Shown here one piece after another: positions 8,664-16,582 of a stretch of DNA of 64,000 nucleotides. The stretch lies in contig CAVQQP010000019.1 in NCBI GenBank assembly GCA_963714995.1, positions 62,001 through 126,000 on the forward strand. Direction: 5' to 3'. Position numbers and translations under genes: made by a program. The notes beneath the pieces were generated by a model. The model was not told the DNA's origin and made no database searches. It was given only the letters and a program-made list of their open reading frames with translations. Each line of letters opens with the position of its first letter. Within the stretch, counting starts at the first letter, position 1. Source of the stretch: Prado023 sp963714995 (GTDB lineage: Bacteria > Actinomycetota > Actinomycetes > S36-B12 > CAIYMF01).

Positions 8664-9716
8664 TCAGGGCGTCGGCTCCGGGTCGCTGTCCGGGGACTTG
8701 CCGACGTCACCGAAGCCCTGTCCCGCGGCGATCTCCAGCTCCGCGGCCGCCTGGGCGAGCCGCTCGGCCGCCTCGCGCTCACCGGCCTCATGGTGCTCAC
8801 GGGTGCGCTGGATCATCCGCTCACGCATGGTCGCCCGATCGAGGTGCATGGGCTCGGTGGTGGCCAGGAAGTCGAGCGTGACCCGGGCGAAGCGAGACGG
8901 CTCGTCCATGTGCGGGAAGTGCTCGGACTGCTCGAAGATCTCCAGCCGGCTCCCGGGGATCACGTCGTGGGCGTGGTAGGCATGCGCGACCGGGATGACG
9001 GTGTCGCGCGCCCCCCACACGATCAGGGTGGGGCGACCCTCGGTCAGGTACAGCCGTTCGACCGCGCTCACCCGCTGGCCGCCGGGCTCGACGACGCTGC
9101 GCAGGGTGTGCACGAACGCGGCCCGCGTGGGGCTCTCGGACAGGCTCGAGTAGCCGCGGACCAGCTCGACCGTCGACGGCCGTGGCCGTGGCCGGACGGG
9201 CACCCGGGACAGCACCCGCGAGGCCGCCATACCGGCGTTGCGCACGTGTCGGTTGGCGATGACCGGCAGGATCAGCTCCACGCCGGGCATCGTGCCGGCG
9301 CGCAGGGCCCGGGAGACCTCACGGCCGAATCCCCCACTGTCGACGAGGATGAGCCGCTCGCAGTGCTCGAAGTACTGGTAGGCGAACTGCATGGCCACGC
9401 CGCCGCCGAGGGAATGCCCGACGATGGTGGCCCGGTCGTGCCCGAGGCAGTCCATCAGGTCACGCACCTGGGTGGCGAAGCCCCCCAGCGAGTAGTCCGC
9501 TCCGGGCACGTCGGAGGCGCCATGACCGTACAGGTCCGGGGCGATGACGTGGGCGTGCTCGGCGAGGGCGGGGATCACCGGGTCCCAGGTCGCGCTGCTG
9601 CTGGTGATGCCGTGGATGAGCACGAGGACCGGCAGTGCAGGGTCCCCCGCAACGCGATAGGCGACGCGATGGCCGTGGATCAGCGCCTGCGCCCGTTGCA
9701 CCGGCTCCTGCTGCAT
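8664..9716 (-). CDS. Alpha/beta hydrolase
   Basis: 350 residues from an ATG preceded by GAGGAGG at good spacing. HGITSSSATWDPV (oxyanion hole), GHSLGGGV (serine nucleophile), VWGARDTVIP (acid) and SEHFPHMDEP (base) give a full catalytic triad. After about residue 290 there is an extra charged helical tail rich in Arg, Glu and Ala that is not part of the hydrolase fold. The substrate is unknown. Confidence 0.85.
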   Translation of the reverse strand: MQQEPVQRAQALIHGHRVAYRVAGDPALPVLVLIHGITSSSATWDPVIPALAEHAHVIAPDLYGHGASDVPGADYSLGGFATQVRDLMDCLGHDRATIVGHSLGGGVAMQFAYQYFEHCERLILVDSGGFGREVSRALRAGTMPGVELILPVIANRHVRNAGMAASRVLSRVPVRPRPRPSTVELVRGYSSLSESPTRAAFVHTLRSVVEPGGQRVSAVERLYLTEGRPTLIVWGARDTVIPVAHAYHAHDVIPGSRLEIFEQSEHFPHMDEPSRFARVTLDFLATTEPMHLDRATMRERMIQRTREHHEAGEREAAERLAQAAAELEIAAGQGFGDVGKSPDSDPEPTP

Positions 9717-9837
9717 CGCGCCTCCTCGGGCCGCTGTCACCCAGTGGCCACGTCAAGAGTGCCATTCGGCCCAGGGCGCGACCACACCGCCCCCGGATCT
9801 GGACTCCCCGCATGGCGTCCCGTGGCGACAGGCGGAT

Positions 9838-9890
9838 TTAGGTCGCCTTAGCCTGACCGAACGACACGCACGGGGACCCCGGGGTCCCCG
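9838..9890. promoter_or_regulatory. Upstream region of the subtilase: iron-box-like motif and a 20-bp perfect palindrome
   Basis: TTAGGTCGCCTTAGCCTGA (9838-9856) resembles the DtxR/IdeR iron box (TTAGGTTAGSCTAACCTAA) at about 13 of 19 positions, a weak match. CGGGGACCCCGGGGTCCCCG (9871-9890) is a perfect palindrome. Both lie in the 226-bp divergent gap, 53-105 bases before the protease start. Function is not shown. Confidence 0.35.
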
Positions 9891-9942
9891 GTGGCCCCAT
9901 ACTGGTCCAAGACCGCCCTATCCACCCCGCGAGGAGCCTGCC

Positions 9943-11511
9943 GTGCCCCGGTTCACCCGCCCGCTCACTGCGGGCGTCGCGGCAGTCGCACTGCTGGCGG
10001 GGATGGCCCCGGCCGTCGCGGACGAGGCAGCTCCCGGGCTCCCCTCGCCAGCTGCGTCCGCCGCACCGGGGCTCCCGGAGGGCGTGGTCCTGCCCGTGCC
10101 CGCGCACGACGTGACGGACACCGACGCGAGCCTTCGCTCCACGCGCAACGAGGTCTCGGTCATCGTCGAGAACCCGTCCGGCCCACCGACAGTGACCAAG
10201 CTGCGCGCCGACACGCCCGCCGAGGCCGCACAGCTCGCCGCAGACCTCGATGACCAGCCCGGGGTGACTGCAGCGCCCACCACGGGACTGCGGGCCTTCG
10301 AGGCCCCCAACCCGGAGCCGTTGGCGCCGTCCCAGTGGAACCTCTCGATGGTGGGGGCGACCGACGCCTGGGCCACGAGCCAGGGGGCGGGCGTGATCGT
10401 CGCCGTGATCGATTCGGGCGTCGATGCCACGCACCCCGACCTCGCCGGCCGCGTCCTGGGTGAGATCGACATGCTCCCCGACGTCCCGCCCACTCCCGAG
10501 CTGTACGGCCACGGCACCCGGGTCGCCAGCCTGATCGTCGGATCCCTCAACGGCGTCGGCATGGCCGGCGTCGCTCCCCAGGCGACCATCCTGCCGGTCT
10601 CCGCCCTCGACCCTGCCGGCTACGGCGACAGCAGCACGGTGGCCGCCGGCATCATCGCCGCTGCCGACGCCGGGGCCCGGGTCATCAACCTCTCCCTGGG
10701 GGGGCCCGACCAGGACCCCGTGCTCGACCGGGCCTGTGCCTATGCCTTCGCCAAGGGGGCTGTCGTGGTGGCCGCAGGCGGGAACAGCTACCTGACGGGC
10801 AACGAGGTGCAGTACCCAGCCGCCTCCCCCAACGTCCTTGCCGTCGCCTCCGTGGACCAGACCGGCAACCCGTCGGGGTTCTCCAACACGGGGCCGCACA
10901 TCGACGTCGCCGCTCCCGGCCAGGCGGTGCTGGCAGCCGTCCCGGGGGCCGGCTACACCGAGGAGTCCGGCACGTCCTTCGCCGCACCCCACGTCGCCGC
11001 AGTGCTTGCCCTCGTCATGGCCGCCAACCCCGCACTCAGCTCGGCCGAGGCGGCCTCCCTGGTCCAGATGACAGCTGCCGACGACGTGAGCGGCAACGGC
11101 CGCGACGACCAGCTCGGGCAGGGCATCGTGCGTGCGGACAGGGCCGTGGCCACCGCCCTGACGATGACGGCGTCAGGGCTTCCCGCCGGCAGCAGGATGC
11201 GGCTGCGGAAGTTCAACGCCCTGGGCGAGCCCGGGCGTCGCGGACAGGCCACAACGTTCACCGTGAGGGTCCAGGCCCGCTATCCCGATGGGGTCTGGCG
11301 CATCGATCCGGTGCCCACCCTGGTGCGCTTCGAGTTCAAGCCGTCGGGGTCGCGGAAGTACCGACAGGTCGCTGTGGTGGCCACCGGAGCCGACGGGCGG
11401 GCGACGCTGCAGTCGGTGCCCCTGCGCAACGGCACGTGGCGGGCGCGCGTCCAGCAGGCCAATGGTCGCTGGACTGCCAGCGGGACGGACTTCCTGAAGG
11501 TCCGTCGCTGA
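9943..11511 (+). CDS. Secreted subtilisin-like serine protease (S8 family)
   Basis: 522 residues from a GTG with GAGGAG upstream. A signal peptide covers about residues 1-26 (hydrophobic AGVAAVALLAGMAPAVA) and an inhibitor-like pro-region follows. The triad is Asp about 156 in VAVIDSGVDATHPDL, His about 190 in YGHGTRVASLI, and Ser about 345 in ESGTSFAAPHVA. After about residue 400 a beta-rich C-terminal domain of roughly 120 residues ends the protein, with no membrane anchor. An extracellular or wall-associated protease is inferred. Confidence 0.93.
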   Translation: MPRFTRPLTAGVAAVALLAGMAPAVADEAAPGLPSPAASAAPGLPEGVVLPVPAHDVTDTDASLRSTRNEVSVIVENPSGPPTVTKLRADTPAEAAQLAADLDDQPGVTAAPTTGLRAFEAPNPEPLAPSQWNLSMVGATDAWATSQGAGVIVAVIDSGVDATHPDLAGRVLGEIDMLPDVPPTPELYGHGTRVASLIVGSLNGVGMAGVAPQATILPVSALDPAGYGDSSTVAAGIIAAADAGARVINLSLGGPDQDPVLDRACAYAFAKGAVVVAAGGNSYLTGNEVQYPAASPNVLAVASVDQTGNPSGFSNTGPHIDVAAPGQAVLAAVPGAGYTEESGTSFAAPHVAAVLALVMAANPALSSAEAASLVQMTAADDVSGNGRDDQLGQGIVRADRAVATALTMTASGLPAGSRMRLRKFNALGEPGRRGQATTFTVRVQARYPDGVWRIDPVPTLVRFEFKPSGSRKYRQVAVVATGADGRATLQSVPLRNGTWRARVQQANGRWTASGTDFLKVRR

Positions 11512-11512
11512 C

Positions 11513-12262
11513 GTGCGACGTCGGCCCCATCCCTTCCTCGTGGGCGCCCACCCCCTGGCCATCGCCCATCGCGGTGGGGCAGCAGAGGCGGCGGAGAACT
11601 CCCCCACCGCCTTCCAGCGCGCTGTGGACCTCGGGTTCCGCTGGATCGAGACCGACGTGCGCGCCACGATCGACGGTCACGCGGTCGTCTTCCACGACGC
11701 GACGATGGACCGCACCACCGACGCCACCGGGGCCCTGTCGGCCATGCCGCTGGTCCAGGTGCGCTCAGCCGTGATGGTCGACGGCCAGCCGCCGATCACC
11801 CTGGCTGAGGCGCTGGAGCGCTGGCCGCAGGTGCACTTCAACGTCGACGTGAAGGCCGACGACGCGATCGCGCCCTTCCTGCGCGCGGTGTCCGAGGCCG
11901 ACGCCTGGGACCGGGTGTGCGCTGCTGCCTTCTCGACCAACCGGCTCAGGCGCCTCCGCGAGCTGGCGGGCCCACGCCTGGCCACGTCGATGGGCCCCTC
12001 CGAGGTCAGCCGACTGGTCCTCGGGGTTCCCGATCGCTCGCCCGCCTGCGCCGCGCAGGTCCCGCACCGCGCACGTGGCGTCCCCGTCGTCACACGCCGC
12101 GTCGTCGAACGCGCCCATCGCCGTGGCCTGCAGGTCCATGTGTGGACCATCGACGACCCGGTCGAGATGGCGGCGCTGCTCGACCTCGGGGTCGATGGAC
12201 TGGTCACCGACCGTCCCGCGGCCCTGCGGGAGGTCCTGATCGGCCGGGGCGTCTGGACCTAG
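11513..12262 (+). CDS. Glycerophosphodiester phosphodiesterase family protein
   Basis: 249 residues, starting one base after the protease stop. AIAHRGGAAEAAENSPTAF carries the first catalytic histidine and the ENSP element; IETDVR gives metal ligands; VVFHDATMDRTTD gives the second histidine; VDGLVTDRP closes the TIM barrel. It hydrolyses glycerophosphodiesters to glycerol-3-phosphate and an alcohol. No signal peptide is seen. Its TAG stop overlaps the stop of the opposing gene within a shared CTAG. Confidence 0.9.
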   Translation: MRRRPHPFLVGAHPLAIAHRGGAAEAAENSPTAFQRAVDLGFRWIETDVRATIDGHAVVFHDATMDRTTDATGALSAMPLVQVRSAVMVDGQPPITLAEALERWPQVHFNVDVKADDAIAPFLRAVSEADAWDRVCAAAFSTNRLRRLRELAGPRLATSMGPSEVSRLVLGVPDRSPACAAQVPHRARGVPVVTRRVVERAHRRGLQVHVWTIDDPVEMAALLDLGVDGLVTDRPAALREVLIGRGVWT

Positions 12263-13189
12263 GGGTCCGCGGGGTCCCAGTCCGCGTGCGCCACCAGGAA
12301 CAGGTTCGGCGCTCGGCTGCCGCGCAGGTCGCACGCGATGAGCACGTCGCCGTCCGGCAGGAGGACCACGCCCTCGGGCTTGTCCGCCAGGCCCTTCACC
12401 CGGACCACGACCTCAGCCGTGACCTCCCCCTCGAACGGCTCCGCGGCGGGTCCGTGGGCACCGACCAGGGCGAAGGCACCGCCCTTGTCGCTGAGCAGGA
12501 CCAAGCCACCGGCGCCGCGCGACGCCGACATCAGCATCGCTGAGGTCCGGGCACGCCCTGGCCAGCTCGGCGTCGGGGTACCAGGCCGCCAGGGCGACGA
12601 GCTCGACCGCCCCCTCCCCCACTGACCAGGCCTCGTTCGGCCCGAGCCAGCGATCCGGGCCGAAGCCCCCTGGTGCCTGTCCCGCCGGCCCGAACTCGAG
12701 GAGCGCCGCCGGGTCCTTCTCCTTGACCACCAGGAGGTGGCCGTCACGAAGCAGGACCGCGCCCTCGGCGTGCGAGCAGTCCGGATCCAGCCACGACGTG
12801 CGCAGCCGGCGGTACCCCCGAGCCTCCGACTCATCGGGCATCACCAAGGTGACTTCAGCGACGACCCGGCGCTGGGCGGAGTCGATGAACTCCGCGCGGT
12901 TGGGCGCCTCCTGGACGAGCAGGACCCCGCCCGCGCCGTCGATGGCCACCGCCTCGAGCTGTGCGGCGCCGTCCGTGATGCGGGTCCCCGACCCGCTGCC
13001 CAGCCCGAACGTCTCCCAGGGACCCCCGACCCTCGCCGACTCCGTGGAGGCCCACGCGACCACGCCCGCACGGTCACCGATGGCGACGAGCACCGGGGTG
13101 CCTCCCGGACCGCTACCATGAGCCAGTCCCGAGACCTCGGCCAGGGGGATCGAGCCCACGGCGCGGGCCTTCACCGTGACGTTGCGCAC
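12259..13189 (-). pseudogene. Beta-propeller-like protein of unknown function, one frameshift near 12530
   Basis: From a GTG at 13189 the protein begins VRNVTVKARAVGSIPLAEV and has repeating strands such as GGVLLVQEAPNRAEFID, HAEGAVLLRDGHLLVVKEKD and, after the frame change, KPEGVVLLPDGDVLIACDL. These HAEG/KPEG plus VLLxDGxxL units resemble SdiA-regulated or phytase-like propellers. The frame changes within DLSDAD|SASRGAGG at about 12525-12535. Correcting one base gives about 310 residues. Assignment to a propeller fold is inference. Confidence 0.6.
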
Positions 13190-13224
13190 GCACCCATCCT
13201 TGCGCGTTTGGGGCCGGCGTTGCC

Positions 13225-13253
13225 GGGGAATGTAGGACTGGTCAATCGTTGTT
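13225..13253 (+). promoter_or_regulatory. SigR-like promoter for rbpA
   Basis: GGGGAAT at 13225-13231 followed by GTT at 13248 (16-base spacing) or 13251 (19-base spacing) resembles the actinobacterial oxidative-stress sigma factor SigR pattern GGAAT-N(about 18)-GTT. rbpA is a known SigR target in Streptomyces. The start codon is about 80 bases downstream. Confidence 0.5.
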
Positions 13254-13331
13254 ACTCGCTTGTGCGGCTGCAGCCAGCCGCCAGGTGCGTGACAGGCCCC
13301 TTCGGGCACACACGCGGAAAGGCACGACATC

Positions 13332-13688
13332 ATGGGCAACGGAGCTGTTCGCGGGACGCGGCTGGGATCCACCAGCTACGAGAGCGACGCGGGCGTGGAC
13401 TTCGCGACCCGTCAGATGACCACCTACGACTGCGCGGCAGGGCACGCCACCACGCTGCCCTTCTCCGATGAGGCCGAGATCCCCTTCGACTGGGAGTGCG
13501 CCACCTGTGGCGGACCGGCGGTCCTGCGCGACGGCGTCGAGCCCGAGCGCAAGCCGGAGAAGCACGTGCGCACCCACTGGGACATGCTGCTCGAGCGGCG
13601 CACCCTGGCCGAGCTCGAGGAGGTCCTCGAGGAGCGCCTCGACGTCCTTCGCGAGATGCGCGGCGAAGCGGTCCGCCGCTCGGCGTGA
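13332..13688 (+). CDS. rbpA: RNA polymerase-binding protein RbpA
   Basis: 118 residues. The N-terminal tail (GNGAVRGTRLGSTSYESD), the central YDCAAGHATTLPF and WECATCGGPA zinc-type segments, and the C-terminal sigma-interaction helix KTHWDMLLERR-like HVRTHWDMLLERRTLAELE are diagnostic. It stabilises the housekeeping sigma factor on RNA polymerase and promotes open complexes. The first zinc position reads C-x3-H with C-x2-C later. Neighbours ppm1 and fxsA match the mycobacterial locus. Confidence 0.96.
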   Translation: MGNGAVRGTRLGSTSYESDAGVDFATRQMTTYDCAAGHATTLPFSDEAEIPFDWECATCGGPAVLRDGVEPERKPEKHVRTHWDMLLERRTLAELEEVLEERLDVLREMRGEAVRRSA

Positions 13689-13692
13689 TCGT

Positions 13693-14214
13693 CTAGTCGT
13701 CCGCGCCGGCGATCTCGCCGCGCACCACCCTCGGACCGGGATCCGGCTCACCGCCGGCCCGGTCCGTCGTGCGTCCGCCGGCCGGCGCCGAAGGGGTGTC
13801 GCCCTCGACGACCTGGCCGGGGATCACATCGCCCGGCACGACCGTCGTGCGGGGCGCGCCCGAGGCATCGGTCACGGTGATGACCGAGACCCCGCGCTTG
13901 CGCATGGCCGCCTCGGTCCCGCGCAGGAGGTGTCCGGAGACCCACCTCTGGACCGGCCCCACGAGCAGCAGGAGGCCGACGAGGTCGAGAACCAGCCCCG
14001 GCAGGGCGATGAAGGCACCGGCAGCGATCCGCCACCCCCGCACGGGCGGCAGGCTCCGGGCGCCCCAGCGCATCACGGCCAGGCCGGCCACGACGTCCAG
14101 GAGGAGCAGCAGCAGCGCCAGCGGCCCACCGACGGCGTCCACGAGCGCCAGGACGGCGGCCACCTCCGCAACGGCCAGGAGTGCCAGGACGGCCAGCGTG
14201 AGGAACCGGGCCAT
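13693..14214 (-). CDS. fxsA: FxsA family membrane protein
   Basis: 173 residues. Three to four hydrophobic segments lie in the first 110 residues, including FLTLAVLALLAVAEVAAVLAL and the FxsA hallmark GAFIALPGLVLDLVGLLLLV. The C-terminal tail is polar, Gly/Pro-rich and disordered. In Escherichia coli FxsA relieves F-plasmid exclusion of phage T7; the role here is unknown. It abuts the stop of the mannosyltransferase gene, indicating co-transcription. Confidence 0.88.
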   Translation of the reverse strand: MARFLTLAVLALLAVAEVAAVLALVDAVGGPLALLLLLLDVVAGLAVMRWGARSLPPVRGWRIAAGAFIALPGLVLDLVGLLLLVGPVQRWVSGHLLRGTEAAMRKRGVSVITVTDASGAPRTTVVPGDVIPGQVVEGDTPSAPAGGRTTDRAGGEPDPGPRVVRGEIAGADD

Positions 14215-15018
14215 CTACCGGCCCCCTGCCCCAGCGCGCCGGGTGGCTCGGGCGTCCCGACGTCGGCGCACAGCGGCCCGCGCCTTCTCGACCCGCTCCT
14301 GGGCGCCCCACACCGTGACCCGCCACAGCGCCTCGCGCACGATGCTCCCGCTCATCTTCGACGTCCCGAACTCGCGCTCCACGAAGGTGATCGGCACCTC
14401 GACGACCCGCATCCCCGACGCCACGGTGCGCCGGGCCATGTCCACCTGGAAGCAGTACCCCTGCGAGGCCACGTTGTCCAGCTCGAGCGCCCGCAGGGTG
14501 CTGGCGCGGAACACCCGGTAGCCACCCGTGGCGTCCTGCAGCGGGACGTCCAGGGCGAGGCGCGTGTAGAGGTTTCCCCCGCGCGAGAGCACCTCACGGG
14601 ACTTCGGCCAGTTCACGACCTCGCCGCCGGGGATCCACCGGGACCCCAGGACCAGATCCGCATCGCGCAGCGCGTCGAGCATCGTCGGGAGCTGCTCGGG
14701 CTGGTGCGAGCCGTCGGCGTCCATCTCGATCAGCACGTCGTAGCCGCGCTCCAGGCCCCAGGCGAAGCCCGCCATGTAGGCCGCGGCCAGGCCCTCCTTG
14801 CCCAATCGGTGCAGGACGTGGATGTGGTCATCGGCCGCGGCAAGGTCGTCGGCGATCTGCCCCGTGCCGTCGGGTGAGTTGTCGTCGGCTACGAGGATGT
14901 CGGCCTCCGGAACTGCAGCGCGCACGCGCGCTGTGATCCGCTGGACGTTCTCCCTCTCGTTGTACGTCGGGATGATCACCAGGATCCGGCCGAGGTCGGC
15001 GAACTGCTCAGTCACCAC
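14215..15018 (-). CDS. ppm1: Polyprenol monophosphomannose synthase (GT2 family)
   Basis: 267 residues. VIIPTYNERENVQRI, ADDNSPDGTG, EMDADGSHQPEQLP and GSRWIPGGEVVNWPKSRE are the signatures of dolichol-phosphate-mannose-synthase-type GT2 enzymes. It transfers mannose from GDP-mannose to polyprenyl phosphate at the cytoplasmic face, supplying mannosylation of proteins and glycolipids. No membrane helix is present. In M. tuberculosis this domain is fused to Lnt; here Lnt is a separate gene 1.5 kb away. Start is a GTG, with a second GTG directly after. Confidence 0.93.
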   Translation of the reverse strand: MVTEQFADLGRILVIIPTYNERENVQRITARVRAAVPEADILVADDNSPDGTGQIADDLAAADDHIHVLHRLGKEGLAAAYMAGFAWGLERGYDVLIEMDADGSHQPEQLPTMLDALRDADLVLGSRWIPGGEVVNWPKSREVLSRGGNLYTRLALDVPLQDATGGYRVFRASTLRALELDNVASQGYCFQVDMARRTVASGMRVVEVPITFVEREFGTSKMSGSIVREALWRVTVWGAQERVEKARAAVRRRRDARATRRAGAGGR

Positions 15019-15063
15019 CCCATTGTCCCACGGGCGCAGAGCACCGGACCCGGTCAGCCGGCC

Positions 15064-15345
15064 TCAGCGCCCGCGCGGTCCGGTGTGCGTGTGCCCCCGT
15101 GCGCGCTTCTGCTCCAGGTGCGCCCGATCGGCGAGGACCGCCCGACGCTGCTCCTCGGGGAGCAGGTCCAGCCGCAGGCCCGGGGCCTCAGGCCCGTACT
15201 CGTCGATCTGCGCGAGGACCTCGTCGGCTGAACGCGCGGACCGCAGCTCCAGCCATGTTCCGACACCGCCGTAGGCCATCGACTCCACGAGGAAGAGCAG
15301 GATCACGCCGACGACGGTCAGCGCCCCCACCACCCAGACGTCCAT
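15064..15345 (-). CDS. Small single-pass membrane protein, hypothetical
   Basis: 93 residues from an ATG with GGGAGGTGAC upstream. Residues about 3-25 (VWVVGALTVVGVILLFLVES) form one membrane helix; the rest is soluble and charged, ending RARGHTHTGPRGR. I recognise no family. It sits between the mannosyltransferase and a LapA-type gene on the same strand. Confidence 0.65.
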   Translation of the reverse strand: MDVWVVGALTVVGVILLFLVESMAYGGVGTWLELRSARSADEVLAQIDEYGPEAPGLRLDLLPEEQRRAVLADRAHLEQKRARGHTHTGPRGR

Positions 15346-15434
15346 GGCGTCACCTCCCGCCACTTCCACGGTACGCCGGTCAGTCCGGGCCAGGAAGGGC
15401 TCCGGAGCCCGGTCAGCCGCGATCCGTGGCTGGG

Positions 15435-15695
15435 CTACCTCGCGTCGCGGCGGGCCTTGCGACGCCGGCGACGGCGCATCACCCCGAGGCCGAACCACAC
15501 GATGGCCCCGAACACCGCCACGATGATCGTGTAGAGCCACATCGGCCAGGTGAAGCTCCAGAAGAGGAACGTGAACTCCACGTCCTCGGTGTTCTGGAGG
15601 ATGAAGATCGCCAGCACACCCAGGCCGCCGATCGTGGCGATCGCGCCTGCCCCCATGCCGCCCTTGGGCTCCGTGGCATCCGTATCGAGGTCCAT
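15435..15695 (-). CDS. LapA-domain (DUF1049) membrane protein
   Basis: 86 residues with two membrane helices: IATIGGLGVLAIFILQNT, containing the family FxxQNT element, then WPMWLYTIIVAVFGAIVWF, followed by a strongly basic tail (RRRRRRKARRDAR). This topology is typical of LapA/DUF1049 proteins, linked elsewhere to envelope assembly. The function here is unknown. A GGGCTCC/GGAGCCC stem lies just upstream. Confidence 0.8.
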   Translation of the reverse strand: MDLDTDATEPKGGMGAGAIATIGGLGVLAIFILQNTEDVEFTFLFWSFTWPMWLYTIIVAVFGAIVWFGLGVMRRRRRRKARRDAR

Positions 15696-15861
15696 CGCAC
15701 TCCCCTACTGCTCAGGGGGCTCCGCAGCGTCGTGGAGCCCGATCGGCTTCGCGCTGAGTGTGCCAGAGGTGATGCGCTCCGTGCGTGAACTCGGACCGCT
15801 GGGAGTGACCGTGCCGTTCGGCTGGTAGCGTCACCAGCAATCACGAGTGGAGGCGGTCACG

Positions 15862-16242
15862 ATGGGACGCATGGTACGGGTCGGACGAGTCGCGGACTTC
15901 CCCGCGGGAGTCGTCACCGAGGTCGAGGTCGAGGGCACGAAGGTCCTCGTCGTCCAGGACGATCAGGGCCTGTGCGCCGCGCACAACAAGTGCCCGCACC
16001 TGGGCCTGTCGTTGACCTCCGGACCCGGTGGGCGCAACTACGCCGATGGCGTGATCCAGTGCCCGTGGCACAACTCGCGCTTCGTGGTCCGCAGCGGTGA
16101 GAACCTCGACTGGACGCCGGGAATCGCCGGACGGTCGGTGCCCGCATGGTCGCGCAAGGTCATCTCGGCGGGGCGCAAGCCCGCGCCGCTGACCACCTAC
16201 CCGGTGACCGTGGAGGGCGACGAGGTCTTCATCGAGGTGTGA
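15862..16242 (+). CDS. Rieske (2Fe-2S) domain protein
   Basis: 126 residues comprising one Rieske domain. Cluster ligands are in NKCPHLGLSL (C-x-H) and QCPWHNSRF (C-x2-H). GGAGG about 8 bases before the ATG at 15862 fixes the start. It resembles stand-alone ferredoxin-type Rieske proteins that pass electrons to oxygenases; no oxygenase partner is adjacent. The C-terminus ends VTVEGDEVFIEV. Confidence 0.9.
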   Translation: MGRMVRVGRVADFPAGVVTEVEVEGTKVLVVQDDQGLCAAHNKCPHLGLSLTSGPGGRNYADGVIQCPWHNSRFVVRSGENLDWTPGIAGRSVPAWSRKVISAGRKPAPLTTYPVTVEGDEVFIEV

Positions 16243-16264
16243 TCCACGACTCGCCCGTCCGGTC

Positions 16265-16537
16265 CTAGGCGGACGGCTTCTTCAGCGAGAGCAGGCCGAC
16301 GACCGCCAGGGCTGCGGCCCCCACCTGGAGCGCCAGCTTGATCCAGTCGATGCCCGCTGTGTCGCCCACGCCCAGCAGCTGGGCGATCCCGCCGCCGACA
16401 AGGGCACCCACAGCACCGGCGCCGATGGTGGCGGGGAGGCTGATGTCCTGCTTGCCGGGCATGACCAGGCGGGCCAGCGGGCCGATGATGAGTCCGGCGA
16501 ACAGCGCACCGATGATGGTCGCGATCCAGGCACCCAT
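16265..16537 (-). CDS. GlsB/YeaQ/YmgE family stress-response membrane protein
   Basis: 90 residues with three membrane segments and the family motif GPLARLVMPGKQD. AGGAGGAGACACC upstream fixes the ATG at 16537. Members are transglycosylase-associated small membrane proteins induced by stress; the biochemical role is unclear. Confidence 0.88.
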   Translation of the reverse strand: MGAWIATIIGALFAGLIIGPLARLVMPGKQDISLPATIGAGAVGALVGGGIAQLLGVGDTAGIDWIKLALQVGAAALAVVGLLSLKKPSA

Positions 16538-16582
16538 GGTGTCTCCTCCTGTGTGACGTGCGTGACCCGAGTGTGACATGCA

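Noticed and set aside
15397..15410. Perfect 14-bp palindrome GGGCTCCGGAGCCC between two small membrane-protein genes
   Set aside because: It could be a weak terminator or operator, but there is no loop, tract or conserved context to support a specific call.
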